A program made the translations under genes and the position numbers. A stretch of DNA of 64,000 nucleotides from Oscillospiraceae bacterium (GTDB lineage Bacteria > Bacillota > Clostridia > Oscillospirales > Acutalibacteraceae): NCBI GenBank assembly GCA_031268095.1, contig JAIRXU010000028.1, positions 1 to 64,000 on the forward strand. Direction: 5' to 3'. The notes beneath the pieces were generated by a model. That model was not told the origin of the DNA, did no database searches, and saw only the letters and a program-made list of their open reading frames with translations. This document shows positions 42,415-51,848 of the stretch, in pieces. Every line of letters begins with the position of its first letter. Positions within the stretch are counted from its first letter, which is position 1.

Positions 42415-42975
42415 ATGAGAACCACCGATATTTTTCCCCTTGGCGCGCTTGCTCTCGGCGCGGCCGGCCTGTTGTGTTTATTTCAATTTTTTTCCGCCAA
42501 GCGCCGCCATGTCCGCGTCAAGATACCCCACCTGTTCTTCGTGCGCTTTCTCGGGCTGTGGTACGCGGCGGCGGCTCTTACGCTGCTATTTAAGCTCGTC
42601 ACCATCCGCTTTGCGCTGCTGGGCAGTCCCGATCCCCGTTGGTATTCCATCGGCAATCTTGTGCCGTTTCATACGATTGCCCAGTACGCCCGGCAGCGCA
42701 ACTGGGTGCAGCTGGGCGGGAACGCCGCGGTGCTGTTTCCGCTGCCCTTGTTGCTGCGTTTTAATTTTCCAAAGATGAAATACAAGCGTGTGCTATGGAT
42801 TGCCCTTTGCGCGGCGCTGCTCATTGAACCGGCGCAGTTTCTTGTCAACTTTGCGCTGCGCGCGTCCACCAATGTGATTGACATGGACGATTTGCTGCTC
42901 AACGCGGCCGGGTGCCTCTTGGGATTGCTGGCGCTGAAATTGCTGCAGCGGCTCCGGCCAAAGCGCGCGCCCTGA
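42415..42975 (+). CDS. VanZ-family membrane protein
   Basis: 186 aa with five hydrophobic segments. The middle motif (NLVPFHTIAQYARQRNW, then QLGGNAAVLFPLPLLLRF) and the end motif (STNVIDMDDLLLNAAGCLLG) are those of VanZ-like proteins, some of which give teicoplanin or lipoglycopeptide tolerance. GGAG lies 11 bases before the ATG. No van genes are near, so resistance should not be assumed. Confidence 0.9.
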   Translation: MRTTDIFPLGALALGAAGLLCLFQFFSAKRRHVRVKIPHLFFVRFLGLWYAAAALTLLFKLVTIRFALLGSPDPRWYSIGNLVPFHTIAQYARQRNWVQLGGNAAVLFPLPLLLRFNFPKMKYKRVLWIALCAALLIEPAQFLVNFALRASTNVIDMDDLLLNAAGCLLGLLALKLLQRLRPKRAP

Positions 42976-43007
42976 TTTTTGGCCCGTCATTCTCCGGGCT
43001 AATTTTC

Positions 43008-43036
43008 CCTTGCACTTTTCCGCTGGCTGTGGTATA
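43008..43036 (+). promoter_or_regulatory. rmuC promoter
   Basis: TTGCAC (43008-43013), 17-base spacer and TATACT (43031-43036) lie 37 bases before the start. A small GCCCG/CGGGC stem just upstream may end vanZ transcription. Confidence 0.75.
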
Positions 43037-43072
43037 CTTTTTTGGAATCCAACGGAATGCGGGGAACCGAAG

Positions 43073-44266
43073 ATGACGTTACAAATCATGACTCTTGTGC
43101 TGGCCCTCACGGCGGCGGGCGGGGCGGCGCTGAGCTTTTTGGCGGTGCGGAGTCTCACCGCCCGGTTAGGAAGCCCTTCGGCGGAGCGGGAGGCGGCGGA
43201 CAAACTGCGGGGGCAGGTCGCGGCGCTGGAAAAAGCCATGCATGTGCAGATGCAGACGCTGCGGGAAGACCTTGCGGCGGGTTTTGCTATGTCTCGCCGG
43301 GAGCAAGGCGAGCAGCAGTTCCAGTCCCGGGCGGAACAGCGGGAAGCCCTGCGGATGCTGCAACAGAGCAACGAACAAAAGCTGGAACAGATGCGGCACA
43401 CGGTCGATGAACGGCTACAGACAACCCTGAACGCCCGGCTGGCGGAGTCGTTCAAATCCGTCAGCGAGCACCTGGAAAGCGTTCAGCGGGGGCTGGGCGA
43501 AATGAAAACCCTGGCCGCAGACGTCGGCGGCCTGAAGAAGGCGCTGACCAACGTTAAAATCAAGGGAACCTTCGGCGAAGTGCAGTTGGAGCGTATTCTG
43601 GAGCAGATGCTGCATCCCGGGCAATACGAGAAAAATGCCGCCACCAAGCGCGATTCTGCCGACCGGGTGGAATTTGCCCTGCGCCTTCCGGGACAGGAAG
43701 ACGGCCGCTGCGTCTATCTTCCCATTGACTCCAAATTTCCAACAGAGGATTATGAGCGCCTGCTGACCGGGTACGAGCTGGGGGACAAGGAACAGATCGA
43801 GATCGGCCGCAAGGCGCTGGCGGACCGGCTGCGCAAGTGCGCGCGGGACATTGCGGCGAAATACCTCGACCCGCCGGACACCACTGACTTTGCCATTCTC
43901 TTCCTGCCGACAGAGGGCCTGTATGCCGAGGTGGTTCAAAACACGGCGCTGTTCGAGTCTCTCCAGCGGGAATTCCGTGTCACCGTAACCGGGCCGACGA
44001 CACTGTCCGCCTTCCTCAACGCCTTGCAAATGGGATTCAAGACGCTGGCCATCGAGAAGCGCTCGGTCGAGGTCTGGCGGGTGCTGGGCGCAGTGAAAAC
44101 AGAGTTCGAGACCTTCGCCGCCGCGCTGGAAAGCGCACAAAGCAAGCTCCGCGCCGCAGACAAGGAACTGGACAAACTCGTCGGCACCCGGACAAACGTC
44201 ATGGCCCGCAAACTGCGGGAAGTGGAGCGGCTCCCGGCGGAGGAAGCGGCCGGGTTGCTGGAGTAA
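43073..44266 (+). CDS. rmuC: DNA recombination protein RmuC
   Basis: 397 aa. An N-terminal membrane segment (residues 1-27) is followed by a coiled coil (about 40-155). The RmuC nuclease-like core follows: KIKGTFGEVQLERILEQML, VYLPIDSKFPTEDYERLL, PPDTTDFAILFLPTEGLYAE and TLSAFLNALQMGFKTLAIEK. RmuC limits DNA inversions and is thought to be a membrane-tethered nuclease. It has its own promoter and terminator. Confidence 0.93.
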   Translation: MTLQIMTLVLALTAAGGAALSFLAVRSLTARLGSPSAEREAADKLRGQVAALEKAMHVQMQTLREDLAAGFAMSRREQGEQQFQSRAEQREALRMLQQSNEQKLEQMRHTVDERLQTTLNARLAESFKSVSEHLESVQRGLGEMKTLAADVGGLKKALTNVKIKGTFGEVQLERILEQMLHPGQYEKNAATKRDSADRVEFALRLPGQEDGRCVYLPIDSKFPTEDYERLLTGYELGDKEQIEIGRKALADRLRKCARDIAAKYLDPPDTTDFAILFLPTEGLYAEVVQNTALFESLQREFRVTVTGPTTLSAFLNALQMGFKTLAIEKRSVEVWRVLGAVKTEFETFAAALESAQSKLRAADKELDKLVGTRTNVMARKLREVERLPAEEAAGLLE

Positions 44267-44277
44267 GCTGAAAAAAA

Positions 44278-44314
44278 CAAAAAGGCGGGACGCCGGAGCG
44301 CCCTGCTTTTTTAT
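44278..44314. terminator. Bidirectional terminator rmuC / DNA glycosylase
   Basis: An A-run, GGCGGGACGC-CGGA-GCGCCCTGC and a T-run form a two-way terminator between the convergent genes. Confidence 0.7.
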
Positions 44315-44315
44315 G

Positions 44316-44963
44316 TTATGCTGAAAATTTCCGCACCGAAAGGCACGGGCTTTCTACATAAAATCGCCATGGAAATTCCCGCGCCGCCCCAGCGTAGTCG
44401 ATGTTGATTCGAGGGGAAGTATGGATCTCCTCTGGCGGAACAGCATCTCCCTCTGTGAGGAACAACACGTCTCCCAGCAGGTCCGCACCATAGCAGCCGC
44501 GGTCCACCGCCATCGCCTGACAAAGTTTCCCCGGTCCGCCGCAGAGCGCCCAATCCGTCGGCGGCTTCGCCGGGGGAGGCCGGTGCGGCCGCTGCCGCCG
44601 CGCCGTCATCAGCGCCCGCCCTTCCAGCGGCTCCAGCGCCCGCAGCAGCACACAGTCCGGCTGTCCCGGCTCGTTGCAAGCGACGTTCAGACAGGCATAC
44701 ATCCCATAGATCAGATAGACGTAGGCGAAGCCGCCAGGGCCATAGAGAACCTCCGTGCGGGGGCTGCGGGGCTTGTAGCTGTGCGCCGCCGGGTCCGCGG
44801 GACCCAGGTACGCCTCCGTTTCCACGATCCGCCCCGCCGTCAGGCCCTCTTCCGTCCGCCGCCAAAGGACTTTTCCCAGCAGCGCCGGGGCAACGTCCAG
44901 AGCGGAGCGGTAGTAGAAGGCACGGGGAAGAGTCACGCCGGGGGAACGTGTGGGTGAATTCAT
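44316..44963 (-). CDS. 3-methyladenine DNA glycosylase (AAG/MPG family)
   Basis: 215 aa. The ATG follows GGGAGG by five bases. FYYRSALDVAPALLGKVLWR, IVETEAYLGPADPAAHSYKP, VLYGPGGFAYVYLIYGMYAC and CGGPGKLCQAMAVD are family motifs; the Glu of VETEAY is the expected catalytic base. It excises alkylated purines in base-excision repair. A promoter lies 115 bases upstream. Confidence 0.94.
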   Translation of the reverse strand: MNSPTRSPGVTLPRAFYYRSALDVAPALLGKVLWRRTEEGLTAGRIVETEAYLGPADPAAHSYKPRSPRTEVLYGPGGFAYVYLIYGMYACLNVACNEPGQPDCVLLRALEPLEGRALMTARRQRPHRPPPAKPPTDWALCGGPGKLCQAMAVDRGCYGADLLGDVLFLTEGDAVPPEEIHTSPRINIDYAGAAREFPWRFYVESPCLSVRKFSA

Positions 44964-45078
44964 GGCAGCCTCCCTGTGTTCATGATATCATATCAGCGCC
45001 AACCAGGCGCGAATCCCGCTCCAGACGCAGATTCCATTCGGACCGCGGGTCCGCTGGCTTCAGCTCCGTCAGAATAGT

Positions 45079-45107
45079 ATTGTATTCCCTTTCCCCGCCC
45101 ATGTCAA
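45079..45107 (-). promoter_or_regulatory. Promoter of the DNA glycosylase gene
   Basis: TTGACA (45102-45107), 17-base spacer and TACAAT (45079-45084) lie on the minus strand. The leader is about 110 bases. Confidence 0.8.
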
Positions 45108-45180
45108 TAGGGAATGTCATCATCCCGGCCGCCGGCCGGCCGCTGGGCATGGAGGGACGGGGGGCTTGGCCTTCCCAAGG

Positions 45181-45220
45181 AAAACCGGGAGACGGAGAGA
45201 AATCCCTCCGCCTCCCGGTT
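45181..45220 (-). terminator. Terminator of the export operon
   Basis: On the minus strand AACCGGGAGGCGGAG pairs with CTCCGTCTCCCGGTT, followed by TTCC. It begins five bases past the ATPase gene stop. Confidence 0.75.
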
Positions 45221-45224
45221 GCTC

Positions 45225-45905
45225 TCAATGGTCTCCCGTGATCCGCCCATCCTCCAGCTGTACAATTCGCTGGGCCTTCGAGGCAACGTGTTGGTCGTGG
45301 GTGATCATAATGATGGTTTTGCCCGCGCCGCTGTGCAGTTCCTGCATGAAACCCAGGACGTCTTCCCCGGTTTTTTTGTCCAGCGCGCCGGTGGGCTCGT
45401 CTGCCAGCAGCAGCGTCGGGTTGGTCACCAGCGCCCGGGCGATGGCCACCCGCTGGGCCTGACCGCCGGAAAGTTCCGCCGGTTTGCGTTTTAGCTTATC
45501 CCCCAGCCCCACCCGTTCCAGGGTGGCGGCGGCGTCCTGCTTGGCCTGCCCGTAGCTTTTTCCGGCCAGCAGCAGCGGCAGCGCCACATTATAGAGGACA
45601 CTGTATTTGGCGATCAGGTTGTATTTTTGGAAGATAAACCCGATCTTCCGCCCCCGCAGCCGGGTCAGGGAGGCGTCATGGCTTTTCATGATATCCTGAC
45701 CGTCCAGAAGATACTGTCCGCTGTCGGCCGTGTCCATCAGCCCGACAATGTTCATCAGGGTCGATTTTCCGGAGCCGGAGGCCCCGAGGATCGCGATGAA
45801 TTCCCCTTCGTCAACATGCAGCGAGATATCGCTGAGCGCCCGGACGGCCCCATCGCCTTTGCCATAGGTCTTGCTGACTTCCCGCAGCGCAATGACGTTG
45901 TTCAT
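45225..45905 (-). CDS. ABC transporter ATP-binding protein (MacB/LolD type)
   Basis: 226 aa. Walker A is GASGSGKST near residue 42, the signature is LSGGQAQRVAIARAL, and Walker B is LLLADEPTGALD, followed by a switch His (ITHDQ). It powers a mechanotransmission-type exporter with the FtsX-fold permease of the same operon. It is last in the four-gene unit, 33 bp after the lipoprotein gene. Confidence 0.95.
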   Translation of the reverse strand: MNNVIALREVSKTYGKGDGAVRALSDISLHVDEGEFIAILGASGSGKSTLMNIVGLMDTADSGQYLLDGQDIMKSHDASLTRLRGRKIGFIFQKYNLIAKYSVLYNVALPLLLAGKSYGQAKQDAAATLERVGLGDKLKRKPAELSGGQAQRVAIARALVTNPTLLLADEPTGALDKKTGEDVLGFMQELHSGAGKTIIMITHDQHVASKAQRIVQLEDGRITGDH

Positions 45906-45938
45906 AAAACCGCCTCCATTATTTCGTTGTTCGGCCAG

Positions 45939-46736
45939 TTATTCCGCCGGTCCGCCGGCGACCACCATCGCACCGCCGTCCGGGACCGGAAAGACCTGCG
46001 CGCCATCCGGGATCTGTCCCGGATCCGGCATGCCTCCCTCCCCAGGAACGCCGCCGCCCATGAACATGCCGCCGCCCACCCAGCCGCTCATATTGATGAT
46101 CTGCACTTCCTGGATGGTTGTGCCGTCGGCCTGATAAACAACATTGACGGTGTTGCCGTTTTTGATGTCCCCGATATCCGCGTCCTTGGTCTTCAGCTCC
46201 CCGTCCGTGAAGGAGATGCTTTTAATGGGCGTACCGATGGGAATGATAACCTCTTTTTCCTCGCCGGTGTAGCGCATGTTATTGACGTCCACGGTGACCG
46301 GTTCGCCGTTTTCATCGGTTTGCGGCTCCCGAGGCGTGAAGTTCGGCCGGCTGACCGGCGCGCCGTTCTCGTCAGTCACCGCTTCCCAGTTGCCGCGGCT
46401 CATCCCTTCGGGCAGCGAGAATTGCGCGCCGTCGGGCAGGCTGCCGCCTTCGCCCCGCCAATTGCCGCCGGAGACGGGTTCCCCGTTCGCGCCGGAAGGC
46501 CGGTTGTTCATGCGGTCGGCAATCTCTTGGGCATTGAAGGATCCCCGGAGCACCTTCAGCGTCAGCTGGTTGCCGACGATATCGCCGACCTCGGCATACA
46601 GGGCGTTGGCGGCGGCGCCGGAAGCAGAGGGATCCTCCTTGCCGCCGTTCGCCGCGGCGAGTTTGCCGCAGCCCGCCAGCAGCGCGGCCCAAACCAGCAG
46701 CGCAGTCAGGCACAGGGCAATTTTTTTCGTTTTCAT
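45939..46736 (-). CDS. Lipoprotein in the MacAB-like operon
   Basis: 265 aa. The lipobox LLAGC gives a lipidated Cys near residue 23. The rest is Gly/Asn/Pro rich, with NALYAEVGDIVGNQLTLKVL near residue 48, an EKEVIIPIGTPIKSIS beta segment and a Gly/Pro/Met-rich C-terminus (MFMGGGVPGEGGMPDPGQIP). I do not recognise the family. Its place between permease and ATPase suggests an accessory or substrate-binding subunit outside the membrane. Confidence 0.85.
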   Translation of the reverse strand: MKTKKIALCLTALLVWAALLAGCGKLAAANGGKEDPSASGAAANALYAEVGDIVGNQLTLKVLRGSFNAQEIADRMNNRPSGANGEPVSGGNWRGEGGSLPDGAQFSLPEGMSRGNWEAVTDENGAPVSRPNFTPREPQTDENGEPVTVDVNNMRYTGEEKEVIIPIGTPIKSISFTDGELKTKDADIGDIKNGNTVNVVYQADGTTIQEVQIINMSGWVGGGMFMGGGVPGEGGMPDPGQIPDGAQVFPVPDGGAMVVAGGPAE

Positions 46737-46789
46737 TGGGATCTTCCTTTCTGTCGGTCAATGATATTCATGCCGGAAATGATTTCCGG

Positions 46790-48061
46790 TTACTCCGCAT
46801 TCAGCGCTTCGATGGGCTTGAGGCGCGAGGCCTTCCAGGCCGGATAGAACCCGAAGAAAATCCCCGTTACCGCCGAAAAACAGAACCCGAGGATCAGGCC
46901 GTAAGCCGAGGCGGCATAGCTGATGCTGAAAAATTCGAGCAGCTTCGGCGCAACGAAGCTCAGGCCCATCCCCAGGAACCCGCCCATGACGCTGATGAAT
47001 ATGGCTTCCAGCAGGAATTCCATCAAGATCGCGGCCCGGCTGGCCCCAATGCTTTTGAGAATCCCGATTTCCCGCACCCGCTCGTTGACGGAGACCATCA
47101 GCACGTTCATGATCCCGATCCCAGACACCACCAGCACGATGGCTGCCACGGCAATCAGCAGCGTAGACATGGTGTTTGCTGTTTGCAGCGCGGAGGACAG
47201 GGTGCTGCCCGCGTCGGCGACGGTATACATGCTGTCGCTCTGGACAATGCCGTAAATATAATCCTTGATTTCCTCGACGGCCAGATTGACGGAATCAATG
47301 TCGGTTGCCAGCACCACATAAGACGCGCTGCCTGCGCCTCCGGGGGCCATCCGCGCGCCCGCTGCGGTGGAACCGCCGGTGGTATACTTCACCGCCACGT
47401 CATAAGGGACATAAACCATATCGTCCGGCGAGGTGCTGGCCTCGCTCCGGCCGCTCCCGGAACTCAGGCCCGCGCTGCCGCCGACGCGCGCCAGCACCCC
47501 TTCCACTGTAAAGGACAATCCCTTGAGTTTCACCGTTTCGCCGACGCAGCTTTCCCAGTCGTCGCCGAACATCTCGGCCGCCAGGTTATAGCCCAGGATA
47601 CAGACCTTGCGCCGGGCGGCGCCGTCGTCGTCGGTGAAGTAGTCTCCCAGCGCCAGGTCAGCGTGCGTAATCTCCTGATATGCCTCGTTGACGCCCAGCA
47701 CCGTAACGGTTTTGCTTGTTTGCCCATAGGCGACCGTCGTGGAGGTGGAAACGCTGATCCCAACGCTCTTGATGTGCTCCAGCGTTTCCATGTCCAGCGC
47801 CTGCTGTTTCGATAGGGTCGATTGGGACGAAGTTGCCCCGCCGCGGAACATCTGCATGCCGCCCGCCCGGGAAATGGTGATGGTTTCCACTGAAAGGCGC
47901 TTGTATTGCTCCGAAACGCTGTCTTCCCCCGCCTTGCCGATGCCCACCACCATGATAATGGTGAATGAACCAATGATGATGCCGAGGCTTGTGAGCAGAA
48001 CACGGAATTTATTGGCCCCGACGCTGTAGAACACGCTGCGCAGCAGCTCCGTCAGCCTCAT
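46790..48061 (-). CDS. ABC transporter permease, MacB/FtsX type
   Basis: 423 aa. TM1 (residues about 20-42, LLTSLGIIIGSFTIIMVVGI) is followed by a periplasm-type extracellular MacB domain (about 50-290). Three TMs then follow (LLIAVAAIVLVVSGIGIMNV, EFLLEAIFISVMGGFLGMGL, YGLILGFCFSAVTGIFFGFY) with the ERVREIGILKSIGASR coupling loop. Its ATG overlaps the stop of the upstream fusion-protein gene by four bases. It probably moves peptides or lipophilic compounds out by mechanotransmission. Confidence 0.94.
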   Translation of the reverse strand: MRLTELLRSVFYSVGANKFRVLLTSLGIIIGSFTIIMVVGIGKAGEDSVSEQYKRLSVETITISRAGGMQMFRGGATSSQSTLSKQQALDMETLEHIKSVGISVSTSTTVAYGQTSKTVTVLGVNEAYQEITHADLALGDYFTDDDGAARRKVCILGYNLAAEMFGDDWESCVGETVKLKGLSFTVEGVLARVGGSAGLSSGSGRSEASTSPDDMVYVPYDVAVKYTTGGSTAAGARMAPGGAGSASYVVLATDIDSVNLAVEEIKDYIYGIVQSDSMYTVADAGSTLSSALQTANTMSTLLIAVAAIVLVVSGIGIMNVLMVSVNERVREIGILKSIGASRAAILMEFLLEAIFISVMGGFLGMGLSFVAPKLLEFFSISYAASAYGLILGFCFSAVTGIFFGFYPAWKASRLKPIEALNAE

Positions 48062-49848
48062 GCGGTTTTCACCGTCCCTACCGCCACCGTATCGCCCTCC
48101 GCCAGGCCCGAAAGCACCTCGCTCTCTGTGCCGTTGGTCAGACCGCAGCTGACCTCCCGTTTCTCGTAGCCAGACTTGACGACAACGTTGACATACTGCT
48201 TCCCGTCCTCCAGGAATACCGCTTTATTCGGGACCAAGAGGACGTCTTTGTGCTCCAGCCGGACGAAGGTCAGCAGCGCGGCCATTCCGTCCTTAATGAC
48301 GGAATCGGCCTGGTCCAGCTTCACGGTCACGGTATACGTGGTAATCCCGGAAGAATCCGTGCTGGGCAGGGAGGACACGGTCAGCACACTGCCGGAAAAG
48401 CTCTCTTCGCCGATGCTGTCGATTTGCACGCGGACGACCTGTCCGGCCTCGACGCCGACAATGTCTCCTTCCGTGATGTTCGCTGTCAGATAAATGGCCG
48501 ACAGGTCGCACACCGTCACGACGGCGGAACTGCTGCCAGAGGTGCCGAAAACCGCCATGCCGCCAGCAGGATTGCTGGAAGCGCTCACCTTTTCGCCCTC
48601 TTTTTTGCTGACGTTGATCACAGCGCCGTCCAGGGGCGCGGTGATTTTGGTCTTCTCCAGCCGGTTTTTCGCCTCCTGGAGCGCCAGTTCCGCATCTTTA
48701 ACGGCGGAAGCGGCATTGCTCACGGCAGTGGACCCTTTTTCGGCCTGTGCGTAACTTTCCAGCTGCAAATTATAAGCCGCCTGATCTTTGGAAAGCGTTG
48801 CGGTGAAGTCCTTCTTGGCCTTTTCCAGGTTCTTTTCCGCCTTGGTCAGGGCGTTTTGCGCATCGGTGACATTTTGCTGGGCCGTTGCGAGGGCGTCGTT
48901 CGCTTTTTTGGCGGCCTCGGTTTTCGCCAGGGCGATGTCCTCTTTGAGCCGCTGGAGAGACTGCACCGCGCTGTCGTAATTTTTTTGCGCCGTCTCCAGC
49001 TTGGCGCTGGCGTCCTTGGCGGCCTGGGTTTTGGCGCTGGCCATATCTTCCTTCAGCCGGGTCAGCTTGGTCTGCGCGGTATCCAGCGCTTTTTGTGCCG
49101 CTGAGACGGCCGTGCTGTCCCCTTCCGCTTTGGCGGTGGCCAGAGCCTTTGTCTTTTCGGTGACGTCCGCCGCCGCGTCGTCAATCTGCCGCTGGTAGCT
49201 GGTCGCGTCGAACGGATTGCGGGCGGTGGCGGTCGCGTCCGAAAGCTCTTTGAGCCGCGCGGCCAAGGTGGCGTTGGCGTCGGCCAGCTGCCGGTCGGAA
49301 GCCAGGGAGTCGTACGGGTTCTTTGCCGTCTTTTCCGCTTCCGCCAATTCCGTCTTCCGCTTCTCCAGGGTGCGCTTCGCTTCTGTTACGGCGTTGTCGT
49401 AATCGAAGCTGTCGAACCCGGAACTCAAGTTGGTCTTGGCGTTTTGCAGGCTTTGCTGGTCGCTCTTGAGGTTGTGGGAATAGGACCAGAGCGCGTCGGC
49501 GTAGTTGGTCTGGGCCTTGTCGAGGGTGTTTTGGGCGGTTTCGATGGCCAGCTGATAATCGGAATCATCCAGCTCCACGAGCAAATCGCCTTTCTTCACC
49601 GTGTCGCCTGCCGCGACATGCAGTTTGTTGACGGTGCCTTCCACCTCAAAATTGAGGTTCGTCACCGGCAGGGCGACGGTCCCGTCCGCCGTCAGACCAA
49701 CGACGAGGTCTCCTTTGGCGACCTGCTTCGTCGCGGCACTGCCGCTGGCAGCTTGGTTTTTCTCCTCGCCGCAGCCCGCCAGCGGCAGAATCAGGGAAAG
49801 CAGCAGGGCCGCGGCGGCGGCGGCCCGCCTCGTTTTGCATGGTTTCAT
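48058..49848 (-). CDS. Membrane-fusion (HlyD/MacA-type) lipoprotein with very long coiled coil
   Basis: 596 aa, longer than usual MacA (about 370). The ATG (49846-49848) is 11 bases after GGGAGG. The lipobox LPLAGC gives a lipidated Cys near residue 27. A biotinyl-lipoyl half (VEGTVNKLHVAAGDTVKKGD) is followed by an alanine/lysine-rich coiled coil of about 270 residues with KTEAAKKANDALATAQ-like repeats. The second lipoyl half is KITAPLDGAVINVSKKEGEK, and beta-barrel and membrane-proximal domains (YLTANITEGDIVGVEAGQVV) close the protein. It should bridge the permease to the wall. First gene of the four-gene export operon. Confidence 0.93.
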   Translation of the reverse strand: MKPCKTRRAAAAAALLLSLILPLAGCGEEKNQAASGSAATKQVAKGDLVVGLTADGTVALPVTNLNFEVEGTVNKLHVAAGDTVKKGDLLVELDDSDYQLAIETAQNTLDKAQTNYADALWSYSHNLKSDQQSLQNAKTNLSSGFDSFDYDNAVTEAKRTLEKRKTELAEAEKTAKNPYDSLASDRQLADANATLAARLKELSDATATARNPFDATSYQRQIDDAAADVTEKTKALATAKAEGDSTAVSAAQKALDTAQTKLTRLKEDMASAKTQAAKDASAKLETAQKNYDSAVQSLQRLKEDIALAKTEAAKKANDALATAQQNVTDAQNALTKAEKNLEKAKKDFTATLSKDQAAYNLQLESYAQAEKGSTAVSNAASAVKDAELALQEAKNRLEKTKITAPLDGAVINVSKKEGEKVSASSNPAGGMAVFGTSGSSSAVVTVCDLSAIYLTANITEGDIVGVEAGQVVRVQIDSIGEESFSGSVLTVSSLPSTDSSGITTYTVTVKLDQADSVIKDGMAALLTFVRLEHKDVLLVPNKAVFLEDGKQYVNVVVKSGYEKREVSCGLTNGTESEVLSGLAEGDTVAVGTVKTA

Positions 49849-50004
49849 CAGAATGACAACCTCCCTAAAGCATTTTTTACACCTGGGATCTGCCAATAGG
49901 ATACCAGACGAACATTGCAGTTTGCTTGGAAGGCGATGTATACTTTGTGAAAGTTAGGTGAAAAATGCATGCCCATATGCAGCCTAAGGCCTGCCCGGCA
50001 GAAC

Positions 50005-50045
50005 AAAAAACGCCGCCGCAGAGGGAACCGCGGGTGCGGCTGTCC
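50005..50045 (-). terminator. Terminator of the FGGY kinase gene
   Basis: On the minus strand a CCGCA/TGCGG stem is followed by CGGCGTTTTTT, about 35 bases past the stop. The 226-bp gap to the fusion-protein gene holds otherwise only that operon's promoter region, where I could not fix a clear -35/-10 pair. Confidence 0.65.
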
Positions 50046-50074
50046 TCCACGACGGCTCGGTGGTCCAATATTTT

Positions 50075-51583
50075 CTATCCGCGCAGGCAGTCCACCGCCG
50101 CCCGCTCAATCCCCAGCCCGGCCCGGTAGCGCTCCAAAAATGTTTCGAAGCCCGCCATGTCGGCGGGAGCCGGAGCAACGGTTCTTCCGTGCTCCGCCGC
50201 AAAGACCCGCCGCGCGAGGTAGTCCTCCAGTGGCTCGTCCCCCTCCCGGCGCAACAGAAAAGCCGCCAGCAGGGCAATGCCCCAGGCCCCGCCCTCTCCC
50301 GCTGTTTCCATGACGGCCACGGGGGTCCGCAACGCCGCCGCCATCAGCGTCTGTCCGGCGCTGCCCGCCTTGAACAGCCCGCCGTGCCCCAGCAGGCGAT
50401 CCAGCCGCATGCCGTCTGCGGTGAGGATATCCATGCCAATGCGCAGGGACGCCATGGCTGAGAAGAGCAGACAGCGGCAGAAATTCGGCAGCGTCAGGCG
50501 GCTCTCCGGCAACCGGCAGAAGAGGGGGCGCCCGGCCTCCAGCCCAGTGATATGCTCGCCGCCATAATAATTGTATGCCAGCAGCCCCCCGGCGTCGGCC
50601 TCGCCGGCCAAAGCGCTGCGGTAGAAAAGCGCATACGTCACCTCGGGGGAGGCGCCGCTCGCTTCCCGCAGCAACCCTGCCCAGGCGTCAATATCCGTCG
50701 TGCAGTTATTGCAGTGCACCATGGCCACGGGGCGGCCCGCCGGGGTGGCAACGATGTCGATTTCCGAATGGACACGCGGGAGCGGCTGTTCCAGCACCGC
50801 CATGGCAAAAATGCTCGTTCCCGCCGAAATATTGCCTGTCCGCGCGGCCACGCTGTTGGTGGCAACCATGCCGGTTCCCGCATCGCCTTCCGGCGGGCAA
50901 AGCGGGAGGCCGGCGGACAGATTCCCGCCCAGCAACGCAGCGCCCTCCCGCGTCAGGCAACCCGCAGGTTCTCCCGCCGTGAGCACCCGGGGCAAAACGT
51001 CCCGCAGCCGCCAGCGGATTCCTTTGGCCGCCAGCAGCGCGTCGAACTGCGCCAGCATGCCCGGATGGTAGTCGCCGCCGTCCACGGGGAACATTCCCGA
51101 AGCGTCTCCGATCCCCAGAACCGTTTCCCCCGTCAGCCGCCAGTGGACGTACCCGGCCAGGGTGGTGAGATAGGCGACATTCTGCACGTGCGCTTCTCCG
51201 TTCAAAATAGCCTGATAAAGATGGGCAACGCTCCAGCGCTGGGGAATGTTGAAGCCGAACAGGGCGGAGAGTTCCCCGGCCGCCTGTCCCGTGCAGGTGT
51301 TGCGCCAGGTCCGGAACGGCGCCAGCAGCCGACCGTCCCGATCGAACGCCAAATACCCGTGCATCATTGCCGAAATCCCCAGAACATCGGGGCCCGGCGC
51401 GGCATCCAGCCCCGCCAGCGCGTCCTGCAATCCCGTCCAGACGTCCTCCAAATGATAGGTCCACACTCCGTCTTCCAGCCGGTTTTCCCATCCGTGGGAA
51501 CCGGACCAGACAGGCCTGTGGCTGCCGTCCACCAAAACCGCCTTGATCCGCGTCGATCCCAATTCCACTCCAAGCGCTCGCAT
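50075..51583 (-). CDS. FGGY-family carbohydrate kinase
   Basis: 502 aa. The ATG (51581-51583) follows GGAGGAG. The ATP-binding phosphate-1 loop is [15 protein letters not shown] at the start. The second half has [20 protein letters not shown] and the family tail motif ([34 protein letters not shown]). The group includes xylulo-, ribulo- and L-fuculo-kinases; the sugar cannot be read from sequence by eye. It is monocistronic with its own promoter, upstream neighbour of a glycan-degrading block. Confidence 0.93.
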   Translation of the reverse strand: MRALGVELGSTRIKAVLVDGSHRPVWSGSHGWENRLEDGVWTYHLEDVWTGLQDALAGLDAAPGPDVLGISAMMHGYLAFDRDGRLLAPFRTWRNTCTGQAAGELSALFGFNIPQRWSVAHLYQAILNGEAHVQNVAYLTTLAGYVHWRLTGETVLGIGDASGMFPVDGGDYHPGMLAQFDALLAAKGIRWRLRDVLPRVLTAGEPAGCLTREGAALLGGNLSAGLPLCPPEGDAGTGMVATNSVAARTGNISAGTSIFAMAVLEQPLPRVHSEIDIVATPAGRPVAMVHCNNCTTDIDAWAGLLREASGASPEVTYALFYRSALAGEADAGGLLAYNYYGGEHITGLEAGRPLFCRLPESRLTLPNFCRCLLFSAMASLRIGMDILTADGMRLDRLLGHGGLFKAGSAGQTLMAAALRTPVAVMETAGEGGAWGIALLAAFLLRREGDEPLEDYLARRVFAAEHGRTVAPAPADMAGFETFLERYRAGLGIERAAVDCLRG

Positions 51584-51622
51584 GCGATCTCCTCCTTCGT
51601 GCTGCATCGGTTTCCTGTCCTC

Positions 51623-51651
51623 AGTATACAGGATGACGGGAAGGTTGTCAA
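51623..51651 (-). promoter_or_regulatory. Promoter of the FGGY kinase gene
   Basis: TTGACA (51646-51651), 17-base spacer and TATACT (51623-51628) lie on the minus strand, 40 bases before the start codon. Confidence 0.85.
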
Positions 51652-51786
51652 GCGGACAAAGGGCGGCGGCCGAAAAAAGGCGGCGCGGCCGCAACAGTCT
51701 TCCTTGCGTTTCCGCCGGAATTGGGGACGTTTTGGGAACGGCTGCGGCTATGATTCCTCTGTCAAACCCAAGGCAAGGTCAAACGA

Positions 51787-51830
51787 CAAAAACCAACCGC
51801 AGCAACAAGCCGCCGCGGTTGGTTTTTTGT
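51787..51830. terminator. Two-way terminator downstream of the GH32 gene
   Basis: An A-run, AACCAACCGC, a 14-base loop, GCGGTTGGTT and a T-run form a stem that can end transcription in both directions. It lies 20 bases after the GH32 stop. Confidence 0.8.
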
Positions 51831-51848
51831 CATTGACTATGGGGTGCG

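Noticed and set aside
42415..42975. Glycopeptide resistance locus
   Set aside because: VanZ-family proteins are common in Clostridia and no vanHAX or vanRS genes are near.
45627..46847. Plus-strand frame of 406 codons
   Set aside because: Antisense to the ABC ATPase and lipoprotein genes, no motif.
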